The notes beneath the pieces are model-generated. The model did no database searches. It was not told the origin of the DNA and saw only the letters and a program-made list of their open reading frames with translations. A stretch of DNA of 64,000 nt from assembly GCA_029204225.1 (NCBI GenBank), contig CM055093.1:34608525-34672524 (forward strand), read 5' to 3'. The position numbers were made by a program, and so were the translations under genes. Shown piece after piece: positions 1-8,980 of this stretch (its first letter is position 1; each line of letters starts with the position of its first letter). This DNA comes from Diphasiastrum complanatum (Eukaryota; Streptophyta; Lycopodiopsida; Lycopodiales; Lycopodiaceae).

Positions 1-540
1 AGATCAGTTGACGAATCTGCAGTGGGATGGAAAAGACCTCACCTCTTTCGTGAGAAAGATGAAGGATCTATTCTATCACTAGACAACTCAAGAGCAGAGA
101 ATGCACTGAGAAGAAGCTCACATATCTGTTGAGAGCCTTACCCAGATCTTTCCAGACGATGCAAACCCTGCTCGCAAAAGATCCTACCATGAATCTCGAA
201 AAGGCGATTGTCAAAATTCGAGAGGAAGTTGAGGCCAGAGAGCATCTTGATCACAAATATAGTTCTGACCAGGCACTCTACGGCAACAGAGAAAAATCAA
301 AAAAACAATTCAAGCCTAAGAGGGAGTCAAATCAGAGGTAGGATCGTGACCAGCAAGCAGAGGGGACCAGCAAAAGCAACTGGAAGACCAAAGAGAGGTC
401 GAAATGACAAGATACAGACAAGAAGACCTACACGAGATGCAGAAGAGATGGGCATACAATAGATACATGCTGGCTCAATCCCAAGATTGAGTGTATCCAT
501 TGTCATAAAAAAGGTCATGCAGTCATGGATTGCCTCTAGA
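1..540 (+). pseudogene. copia gag C-terminal part with zinc knuckle (C1)
   Basis: The first 130 bases read as the middle of a copia gag-like domain (LTNLQWDGKDL, SFVRKMKDL) and then meet stops and frame changes. A basic linker rich in K, R and Q follows. A CCHC knuckle, C-IH-C-HKKGH-AVMD-C, lies at about 492-533; in a live element it would bind the element's RNA. The start of gag lies outside the window. Frameshifts separate the linker from the knuckle, so this is a remnant. Confidence 0.8.
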
Positions 541-703
541 ACCCAAGAAACAGATCACACAGAACAGACAAGAGAACAATACTAGTTCTTCCTATGTCGA
601 GGAACCTGAGAGCTCGAAGATGGCCGAAGAAAGAATGAACAAAAATTGTTCGACCGTCTACATCTGTGAAGATGTGTGTGCAGCATGAACGTCTGACACA
701 CAC

Positions 704-1890
704 GAGGTGATCCTAGATTCAGGAGCCACCTCGCACTTCGTGACATCAAGACAAATCATGTCTGATTTCAAAAGTGCAGATCTCTCAAGATTCATAGTTC
801 TTGGAGATGGATCCAGACATCAAGTAAACAGTTTTGGTTCACTCTGGCTCAACACCAACGGCAGAGACAGACAACTCAAAGATGTTCTGTTCGTGCCAAC
901 TCTGTAGCAAGACTTGCTCTCTATAGCAAGAATAGCAGATGCAGGGAACAAAGCATGCAACGTGATTGATGCCAGCACTAGCACTCTCATTGCTCAAGGC
1001 AGAAAGAAGGGCAACCTATATCATCTAAAGGTGTGCCTACCTAAAGGTCAAATGAATCAGACCCGTGACGACTCGCCAGACACTCTGTGGTACAGAAGAC
1101 TCTGCCACATGAACTCAATGGCACTCTACCAGGCAAGTCATCATGGAGCAATAACATGGGTCAGCATCTCGAATGCAACCAGTTCGACCACCTATGATGC
1201 ATGTTTGAAAGGCAAGATGTCACGCACACCATTCGTCAAAGACTCCTACAGAACGACAAAGATTCTGGAGCTGGTGCACTCTGACATCTGCGGTCCATTC
1301 AACGTGATCTCAGTAGGAGGTTCAAAATACTATATAACCTTCATTGATGATTATAGCAAGTTTGCCAGAGTGTATTTTATTTAGAATAAATCTGAAGCGC
1401 TCGATAAATTCACAGAATATGTGAATTGGGCTGAGAGATGCACAGGCAGCAAGGTGAAGCAGATCAAAATATATCGAGGTGGCGAATATATCTTGAATTG
1501 CTTCACGAACTTCTGCAATGATCGTGGCATCATTCATAGAAGAACTGCAGCCTACACACCGTAGCACAACGGTGTTGCAGAAAGAAAGAATAGGACCCTG
1601 ATGGAAGCTGCCAGATGCATGATGGCCTACTCAAAAGCTCCAAGGGTACTGTGGGCTGAAGGAATAGCTACAACCGCATACATCCAGAACGGGACAGGGA
1701 AGTTTGGTGTCCCTCACACGACACCACACGAGTTATGGTGGGGCAGAAAGCCCAACCTATCTCACGTCAGAATCTTTGGCTGTGTAGCTTATGCACATAT
1801 TCCTAATAAGCTTCGAAAGAAGCTTGATGAGAAAGCCGAGCATGGATAGAGTCTACATTCCAGACACGAACACTGTGAAAACAGTGAGAG
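704..1890 (+). pseudogene. copia protease and integrase (C1), interrupted by stops
   Basis: Protease begins with the aspartic active site ILDSGATSHFV near 710 and continues through VLGDGSRH to the LFVP strand. Integrase has its N-terminal LWYRRLCHMN zinc-binding region near 1087, the catalytic core start VHSDICGPF near 1275, ITFIDDYSKFARVYF near 1339, and the RTAAYTP-stop-HNGVAERKN block near 1540-1600. The C-terminal FGCVAYAHIP lies near 1780. In-frame stops occur at 905-907, 1382-1384, 1562-1564 and 1847-1849. Three of the four are TAG where a Gln codon is usual or likely. Confidence 0.9.
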
Positions 1891-3060
1891 ATGTCATATT
1901 TGATGGGATTCAAGCCTCTGTTGACTAACTCCAATGTGTATGTCAGAGTTACAGATGGGCAGATCATCATAGTGGTTGTTTATGTGGACGACACTCTGAT
2001 ACTTTGCAGGAGTGAGCAGCTAATTGTTGAAGTAAAGACAGACATCTCGAAGCATTTTGAGATAGTGGATCTGGGAAAAGCCAGGTGTTACCTAGGCTCA
2101 CAAATTGAAAGGGACTATGAGGGAGGTAAGTTATACCTTCACCAGTCCATATACACCTAAAAGATCCTAGAGGACTTTGGGATGTTGAACTGCAAAGGAG
2201 CGAACACTCCAATGCTCACAAGGACAGTGCTAACAAATGACGACTATCCAAAGACTGAGGAAGAAAGAGAACAGATGCAGCTCACACCCTAAGAGAGGCT
2301 GATAGGTTCACTGATGTACCTTGCAGACAACACAGGCCATGATATTGCTTATGTAGTATTCAAGATGAGCCAATTATGTACGAATCCAGGCTCGACACAT
2401 TGGAAGATTACAAAATGAATTTTGCAACATCTTCAATTAACGAGAGATTATGGCTTGTGTTATTGTCGTGGTGCAAGTCTCAGGATACTTTTCTACAGCG
2501 ATGCTAGCTAGGCATCTCTCAAGGACGATTGTAAAAGCATCTTAGGAGGATGCACCATCACATCAGGAGCAGCAGTTCTTTGGGTCAGCAAGAAGTAGAC
2601 CATTGTAGCCCAGTCGTCCTGCGAGGCAGAGTACGTAGCAGCAGCGAAGATGGCCAACGAAATAATTTGGCTAAGGTAGTTCCTAGACGAATTGAGCGAA
2701 ACAAGGAATGAGCCATTGGTATTACAGATGGACAACACTGCAATACATCTGACAAAAGATCTTGTGTTCCACTCAAGAATGAGGCACATTGCGATCAAGT
2801 ATCACTTGATCAGGGATCTGATTGAAAGGAAGATGATGCAAACCAGATTCATAGGAACGAAAGATATGGTTGCTGATATCTTTACTAAAGCTCTGGAAAA
2901 AGGGCTCTTTGAGAGGCAAAGAAGCAGTCTCGGGATCATAAAGCTACCATGCTTTGAGAGGGAGCTGAAGAAACAAAGTGTTTCTGATTACAAAGCCTTG
3001 CTAGCTTTCAGCCCTTTACCTGACGAAGATGTTCGCGAAATCGAATATCTGGAGACATGA
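1891..3060 (+). pseudogene. copia RT C-terminal half and RNase H (C1)
   Basis: The RT catalytic strand VVVYVDDTLILC is near 1970-2005, followed by the FEIVDLGKARCYLG region. The thumb and connection run to IGSLMYLA near 2300. RNase H shows YSDAS near 2495, the CEAEYVAAAKMA block near 2620 and the hallmark end MVADIFTKALE near 2865. Stops occur at 2158-2160, 2290-2292, 2416-2418, 2509-2511, 2596-2598 and 2677-2679. After RNase H the frame stays open to 3060 with no known domain. Confidence 0.9.
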
Positions 3061-3270
3061 AACATGAAGAGTTTTACGAACACGAAAGACTATAGAGACG
3101 AAGACGAACGGTTTGCGAACACGAAGGATCCACGAACGAGATTTCTTTGCGGTCCAGCAAGAGAGAAAGACAGACGAGGTAAACAAAACCAACGATGGAA
3201 ACAAAACTCATTCTGTCCTCACGCTCCAAGGAGTACCACCAGAGATCACACAAGTACCCAGAAGTACAGA

Positions 3271-3954
3271 GATCTGACCTGATGGCATGACGTCAGCAGA
3301 TAATTCCTAGATCGTGGCTAATCTGCCACTCTTGTAATTCTCTGATTAGTTGTAGATGTATAATCACTCTAATCTTAGGTTTACATAGAGAGACCGTACT
3401 TACTGGATAATACTTGACATATATCAGAACAGGATACACAGAGTGTAACTAAGAGAAGAGACACTAAAGAAGTTTGATGTTAGTAAGCAATCAAGACAAA
3501 CACAGACAGAAGCTCCGCCTGCGTGCGAGAAGATAATTATGTCTAGGATCAGAAGATCCAATTATCCGCTAGTGAAGCGAGACTACTACTCGTGAGAGAA
3601 CCGTGCCTCTCTCACGCCAACGTACTACGTGGATTCGCTTGCAGTGCCCTGAAGAAATTAGAGAAAATCAATATAGATTATTTTCTAGTTGTGTCTGATC
3701 CTGGATGTTGAATACTTATGTTGTTTATTTCATATGTCTAAGTTTTCTTGTTCCCTTTGAATTTCACACCTTGGTTGAAATTAAGTCAAATGTTGTATTT
3801 ATTTTATGAATGTAGATCAGTAGTAATAGACTACTCTCTAGAGAATTGTAGGAGTGTTTCAGCTGGCAGTGCCCAGCGAACGCATCTGAACTCCATCCGA
3901 ATCTTGAAAGAGAGTCGCGCCTGTTTCGTGAATTTTTTCCTAGATTCATTACAC
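3271..3954 (+). repeat. probable LTR of C1
   Basis: After the polyprotein end there is about 700 bases without coding signal, beginning near a TGATGG at about 3281. It ends just before a tRNA-iMet-like primer site at 3955-3964 (GTATCAGAGC). A primer site after an LTR means this LTR also has internal sequence on its right side, as in tandem elements sharing an LTR. That internal sequence is cut off at about 3987 by element C2. I could not compare it with a second LTR copy, so the boundaries are uncertain. Confidence 0.4.
3591..3616. repeat. 9-bp perfect inverted repeat in C1 LTR
   Basis: CGTGAGAGA at 3591-3599 is exactly complementary to TCTCTCACG at 3608-3616, with an 8-base loop. It lies in the transcribed-looking part of the putative LTR and could fold in the RNA. 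Whether it is functional cannot be told from one copy. Confidence 0.5.
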
Positions 3955-3964
3955 GTATCAGAGC
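3955..3964 (+). other. primer-binding-site-like sequence
   Basis: GTATCAGAGC matches 10 of the 12 bases of the tRNA-iMet primer site used by plant copia elements. The usual leading TG is replaced by AC. It sits at the right end of the putative C1 LTR and 20-odd bases before the first detectable C2 LTR sequence. Confidence 0.4.
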
Positions 3965-3986
3965 ATCTCACAATTTCCATCACACA

Positions 3987-4729
3987 AGTCACTTTTATAA
4001 AGTTAGATTGACTTTAGCTTGATCTACACTAGTTGAAATTGACCTTTGAGTAGAATCTTGAAATTGGTCAAGTTGGTCAAACTTTATGTATATAGATTGG
4101 ACTTCCATGTGAATGAGTTATTACTCACACATGTCAAGATACCATTCACACGTGTGGATAAGCTTCTAGATGATAAGATAAGAAGATTCTATTAGATCCT
4201 ATTTTATAAGAAATATTCCTATAAATGTGGAAGACCAGCTTTTTGTTTTCTAGCCAAAGAGGATAGTCAACTTTGGGAAATGAGCACATATGGGTCCCAT
4301 TGGTGGATCTGGATGACTAGGCACTCTTCACACATGTGAAGGCTTGTTGGACCATATACAGCTCGTGGCTATACTTGATCTATAAAGGGATCAACCAAAT
4401 TAATGAGAAGTTGATGTGACAGTGGCAAATTCTAGTCTTGCTTGTATGTTCCACATTTGTCTTGTGTTTTTGTGATTGAAATGCATTTCTAAGTTTGAGT
4501 ACTTTACTCTCTATAAATAGGCCATACAGGTACTATCCTCCACACGTGTGAGGCCGCTCATCCAATTTTTTTAATTATTTGATCCATTGCTCTTGCTTAA
4601 ATCATAGTGTAAAGCATCTAGATCAAGATCTAACACCTAGAACTTGATAAATCTTTGGATTAAGCAATCAATAACTCTTAATGATTGATAAGTACAATCA
4701 TAATTGTTCTTTTTCTCTGAAATTTGGCA
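3987..4729 (+). repeat. 5' LTR of C2, outer end missing
   Basis: The first sequence shared with the 3' LTR is AAGTCACTTTTATAAAG near 3985-4002. The LTR ends in CA at 4728-4729, directly before the primer site. About 110 bases found at the outer end of the 3' LTR (8801-8911) have no counterpart here, so this LTR is truncated. It carries palindromic CACACGTGTG-type words at about 4147 and 4541 and variants with CATG at about 4122, 4325 and 4889 (the last just inside the element). Confidence 0.75.
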
Positions 4730-4741
4730 TGGTATCAGAGC
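4730..4741 (+). other. primer binding site, tRNA-iMet (C2)
   Basis: TGGTATCAGAGC immediately follows the CA end of the LTR. This is the standard plant copia minus-strand primer site, complementary to the 3' end of initiator methionine tRNA. Confidence 0.9.
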
Positions 4742-5322
4742 CAAGTCTAAGAGTGATCTAAATGATTAATAGTTCTTGTGAAATCATTGACAAGGTGTTG
4801 TTTTTGAGTTTTTACTGAGGCCGAGTTCAAGGAGAGAGGTATCATCATTATTTTTGGTCAAGATTGATTTGTGGGCTGCTAAAGTATTGTCCACATGTGT
4901 GAAACCATACAACAACCTTCAAATTAACTTCCTTTAGTGTTTTTGACCCAAAAATGTGCATATTAGTCCAAAATTCAAGGTTTTTAGTGCATTGTCTAGA
5001 TCTAGGTTCAATCTATTGAATGCTAGTCATCAAATAGTGATTTGAGTCATTGAAGCAATTCATTTTTGAAGCATTAGATTAGATCTATAAGGCTGATTTG
5101 TTCAGATCTTAAGTGTGTGTGAAATATCAAACAAAGTTGTACTAGAATCAATTTTTTGGAGGAGTGATTTGCTAGGATATATGAAGTAGATCTATTATAC
5201 CATCATCCAAGTTGAACTAGGATTGATTGGGATGAGATTAGAAGCTTTTTGAAAGCTAGAAATCTATCTTAGATCACTCTTTATCAAGCAATATTTGTGC
5301 ATCTCATAGGCTTTCATTCACA

Positions 5323-6230
5323 ATGTCATCCATGGGTGGATATATGTTAGAATATAGTGAGAAACTAACTTCCACAAACTATTCCATTTGGAAAGTGAGG
5401 ATGGAATCACTACTTGTGGTTCGTGACCTCTTTGATATTGTTTTAAAAGTTGAGGAAGAGCCTCAAGCTGACCAAGAACAACTAAAATATAAGAAGAGGG
5501 TTAGATTAGCCCTACATTGCTTAAAGTTGAATGTAAGCAATGACCTCTTGAAAGAGGTGGCTTCTTGTACCACATCAAAAGAGGCTTGATATTCACTAAA
5601 GAAAATTTATGAATCCAATAACACTTCAAGAGTGCTTATGCTAAGAAAGTTGATCTTGCAAAGCATGAGGGGAAGTGGAGAAAATGGACAAGAGTATGTC
5701 TTGAGGATAAAATCTTTGAACAAAGAATTGGGATCTATAGGAGAGAAGATCCAAGACAATGAACTAGTACAAGTAATTTTGAATGGATTAGGAGATGAGT
5801 TCTCTAATCTAATTTAATCTTTTGCTATTCAAGACCAACTTCCATCAGTTGAAAAATTGCATAATGTTCTTGTGGCCGAGGAGAGTAGGCTTCTACACCT
5901 CAAAACAAGAATGGGGTCCTTATCACTACATAATGGTGATGAGAAAGCAAACTTCACATCTAAAGGCAAAAAGAAGACTCATCCTTTCAAGAAGTTCCAA
6001 GGCAAGGAGACTGAGGCAAAGGATGGAGGATCTACCTCCAAAGGGAAGCAAAAGAACAAAGCCAAGCTAAAGTGTTTTTTTTGTGGGAAGAAAGGACACT
6101 TTGCTTCTGAATGTTATAAGAAGAAGAATGCACAAGGGAGTGAAGATCAAGGCAATCTTGCACAAGGGGAGGAGGAAGAGGATGGCTTCAACACATCCTT
6201 GATGGTAGCATCTACACCAAGATCAAGCCT
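5323..6230 (+). pseudogene. copia gag with zinc knuckle (C2)
   Basis: The start is the ATG at 5323 (MSSMGGYMLEYSEKL). A copia gag domain follows: NYSIWKVRMESLL, LKLNVSND, and a region ending VILNGLGDEF. Two in-frame stops interrupt it, TGA at 5587-5589 where a Trp is expected and TAA at 5815-5817, but the frame is otherwise continuous. The knuckle C-FF-C-GKKGH-FASE-C is at about 6073-6114, preceded by a long Lys-rich linker. The acidic stretch EEEEDGF near 6170 normally leads into protease, but the protease is absent. Confidence 0.88.
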
Positions 6231-7303
6231 GAGACATGGTGGATTGATAGATCTTGATAATGTTTTGTATGTTCCATCCATTACAGAAAACTTGCTTAGT
6301 GTTGGTCAATTAATGGACAATGGACTAGATGTACATTTCAAGAATGGAGTGTGTTCCATCTTGAAAAATGATAAGTGCATAGCTAGTGGCATTAAGCAAG
6401 GAAGGCTCTTTAAGTTGGATGTTAATGTGGCTATTGAAAGTGTAAATATGGTTAGGGAGAAGTTGACTCAAGTGGAGCTTTGGTACAAAAGATTGGGCCA
6501 TCCTAATCTTCAATCAGTGGAATCCATGGCATCAAAGGAGCTAGCTCTCGGCCTACCAAAAGCTTTCAAGAAGTGTGGCAAAGTGTGTGAGGCATGTGGC
6601 CTTGCAAAGTCACACAAGACTTCCTACAACAGATCTTTAACAAGATCTTCCTCACCTTTAGATCTTATCCATTCGGATGTACATGCTTTTTCTCATGAAA
6701 GTAATGGAGGTGCTTTAATGTATGTGACTTTTATAGATGATTGTACTAGATACACTTGGATTGAATTATTACCTAAGAAAAGCCTTGCCATATGAAGCTT
6801 TTGTAAAGTTTAAGTCTCTAGTGGAAAAGCAACTTAGTTCTTGCATTAAAGTTCTAAGATGTGATAATGGAGGAGAGTATATCTCCAACAAGATGAGAGA
6901 CTTTTGTGAGATAAATGGTATTAAGAGAGAGGTCACTTGTCCTTACACCCCCTAACAAAATGGGGTGGCCGAGAGGAAAAATAGGAGCCTTCGTGAATGT
7001 GCAAAGTCTTTAGGACTTGATGCATCTCTACCCATCACTTTTTGGGGGGAGGCCATAACTTGTGCAAATTACTTATGTAATAGGCTTCCTAGTAGTGCTA
7101 TTGGTGGGATCTCACCATTTCAAGCTTTGTTTGGCAATAAGCCCAATGTAAAAGATTTTAAAGTGTTTGGATGTATATGTTATGTCCACATTCCTTTGGA
7201 AACAAGAAGGAAAGAAGATGCAACTTCTTTCAAAGGAATATTTGTAGGCTATAGTGAAAACAGCAAAGGATATAGGATATTTGATCCATTTCAAGAAAAG
7301 TAA
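6231..7303 (+). pseudogene. copia integrase (C2), protease active site deleted
   Basis: The gag frame runs into LDNVLYVPSITENLLSVGQL, which is the very end of a copia protease. The D-S-G-A active site that should precede it is missing, so about 50 codons are deleted near 6215-6240. Integrase then shows LWYKRLGHPN near 6478, CEACGLAKSHK near 6590, LDLIHSDVHAF near 6660 and VTFIDDCTRYTW near 6725. It shifts frame near 6780 and continues to CPYTP-stop-QNGVAERKN near 6940-6980 and FKVFGCICYVHIP near 7160. The stop at 6953-6955 replaces the usual Gln. Confidence 0.9.
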
Positions 7304-7356
7304 AAAGTTAGCAAGGATGTCTTATTTGATGAATCTCAAAGTTACAGGTTGTCTCC

Positions 7357-7440
7357 AAATGCATCTAATCTTTTAGGTGATGAAGATCTTGCAACGAGAG
7401 ACAAATGCATCTAATCTTTTAGGTGATGAAGATCTTGCAA
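7357..7440 (+). repeat. 46-bp tandem duplication in C2
   Basis: A 38-base block starting AAATGCATCTAATC at 7357 recurs identically at 7403, a period of 46 bases. Because 46 is not a multiple of three, the duplication shifts the frame in the linker between integrase and RT. The perfect identity says it is young compared with the rest of the decay. Confidence 0.9.
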
Positions 7441-8650
7441 AGCCCGAGGAGGAGCCTCTTGAAAATGATCTTTTGGAAGATCAAAATCAAGTTCCAAAGG
7501 AGCCGAGAAGATCCACAAGGAGCAAGGCCGAGCCTTCAAGGCTCACATACTTTGAGAAAGGGAAGAAAAGGGAAGACACAACTCCTTCTACCTCTTACTC
7601 TTTTCTAACCACAATGCTTAAAGAGCCATCATGTTATGAAGATGCAAGTAGATCACAAGTTTGGAGAGATGCAATGCAAGTAGAGTTTGATGCTTTGATA
7701 GATAATCAAACTTGGAATCTTGTACACCTTCCATATGGGAAGAAGCCACTTGCATGAAAGTGGATCTATAGTACAATCAAGTTGGATCTATGAGTAAGTA
7801 CAAAGCTAGATTGGTTGCTAAGGGGTTTCTTCAAACTAAAGGCATAGATTATGAAAAAACATTTGCTCCTAGTAGCAAAGCTTGTAACCATTAGATTGAT
7901 CATTTGTATTGATACTTTATTCAAGTGGAATCTCTATCAAATGGATGTGACAAATGCTTTCTTGAATGGCTACTTGGAGGAGGAAATATACATGTTGCAA
8001 CCCGAGGGCTTCATCAAGGATGGTGAGGAGGACAAGGTTTGCCACTTAAGGAAGAGCCTATATGGCTTGAAGCAGGCACCTAGAGCTTGGTACTCTAGGT
8101 TGCATGATTTTTTCTATTCTCTTGGCTTTGTGATTAGCTCTTATGAGTCTTCTTTGTACATCAAATGTAATGATGGAAAGATCATCAATTTAGTACTTTA
8201 TGTTGATGATATCATATTGACAGGAAATGATGGTAAAGGCATAAGAAATGTGAAAGCTTCTTTGTCTAGTGAATTCAAGACGGTAGATCTAGGACTTCTT
8301 AAGTTCATACTTGGAATAGAAGTTACTAGAGGTAATGATTTTACTTTTATAAGTCAATCAAAGTATGCTACTTCCATTCTTGAAAGGTTTGGCATGAAAG
8401 ATTGTAAGGGGATTGACACCCCTATGGAGCAAGTTTGTAGAGTTACTAATGATTGTGATGAAGCATCCTTTGAGGACATCACACTCTTTAGAAAGCTAAT
8501 AGGCTCCTTAATCTATTTGACAATCACTAGACCAAATTTGAGCTATAGTGTAAGCAAGTTAAGTCAATATATGCAAGGTCCTTTGATGCATCATTGGAAA
8601 AGTGCCAAGAGAGTGCTTAGATATGTCTCTTCTACTAGATTTTTTGGCAT
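7377..8650 (+). pseudogene. copia linker and reverse transcriptase (C2)
   Basis: After the linker (RRSTRSKAEP near 7505) the RT-associated start VWRDAMQVEFDALIDNQTW is near 7660. One or more small lesions follow near 7757-7850. RT then runs in one frame: WNLYQMDVTNAFLNGYLEEE near 7930, SLYGLKQAPRAWYSRL near 8055, the catalytic LVLYVDDIILTGND near 8190, LGIEVTRG near 8310 and IGSLIYLTITRPNL near 8495. Motifs are well kept, but upstream breaks prevent a full polyprotein. Confidence 0.92.
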
Positions 8651-8787
8651 TCTCTATCAAGGATCATGTGCCATCATCCGAGTGCATAGCTGATATCTTA
8701 ACCAAACCTTTGGCTAAAGATTCATCTTTCAAGTTAAGAGATGCTCTTGGAGTTGTAGATAGATGTACATTAAAATTGCCAAGTTAG
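8602..8787 (+). pseudogene. copia RNase H remnant with large deletion (C2)
   Basis: RT ends in the RYVSSTRFFGILY strand, which should open RNase H. It is joined within about 20 bases to ECIADILTKPLAKD, the last motif of RNase H. About 120 residues, including the catalytic acidic residues, are absent. The tail ends in LGVVDRCTLKLPS and a stop at 8785-8787, directly before the polypurine tract. Confidence 0.88.
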
Positions 8788-8800
8788 AAGTGAGGAGGAA
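8788..8800 (+). other. polypurine tract (C2)
   Basis: The purine-rich run AAGTGAGGAGGAA directly precedes the TGTTAAAATATC that opens the 3' LTR. In copia elements this is the plus-strand DNA synthesis primer. Confidence 0.85.
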
Positions 8801-8980
8801 TGTTAAAATATCACTTCCAACTTGATGTACCTTGTAGATCTTAAGATAATTGACCTTGATAGGATCTCACACGTGTGGAGTCTGTTCCCACGTGTGAAAG
8901 AATGTACATAAGTCACTTTTATAAAGTTAGATTGATTTTAGCTTGCTAGATGATAAGATAAACAACTTTGGGAAATGAGC
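8801..8980 (+). repeat. 3' LTR of C2, internally deleted
   Basis: The LTR starts TGTTAAAATATC at 8801. Bases 8912-8943 match 3987-4020. The sequence then jumps to a match of 4162-4180 (CTAGATGATAAGATAA) and jumps again to match 4266-4287 (CAACTTTGGGAAATGAGCA). At least two internal deletions therefore shortened a roughly 850-base LTR to about 180. It has two CACGTGTG words at about 8867 and 8889. Confidence 0.85.

Larger units (their letters stand above)
1..3060 (+). mobile_element. Ty1/copia element C1, decayed internal region
   Basis: This is the internal part of a copia-type LTR retrotransposon, cut by the left edge of the window. In order it shows the end of gag with a zinc knuckle, protease, integrase, the C-terminal half of reverse transcriptase, and RNase H, which is the copia order. 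The reading frame is broken by many in-frame stops. Most fit single C-to-T or G-to-A changes from CAG, CAA, CGA or TGG. Around 1885-1895 the sequence jumps from the end of integrase straight to the late part of RT, so the N-terminal half of RT is gone. It cannot encode its own mobility. Confidence 0.93.
3987..8980 (+). mobile_element. Ty1/copia element C2, non-autonomous but nearly end to end
   Basis: C2 has a 5' LTR, primer site, gag, integrase, RT, polypurine tract and 3' LTR in plus orientation. It has lost its protease active site and nearly all RNase H, has several stops and at least three frameshifts, and its two LTRs are deleted in different places. It is a copia relic with better preserved structure than C1. 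No target-site duplication can be assigned because the 5' LTR lacks its outer end. Confidence 0.93.
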
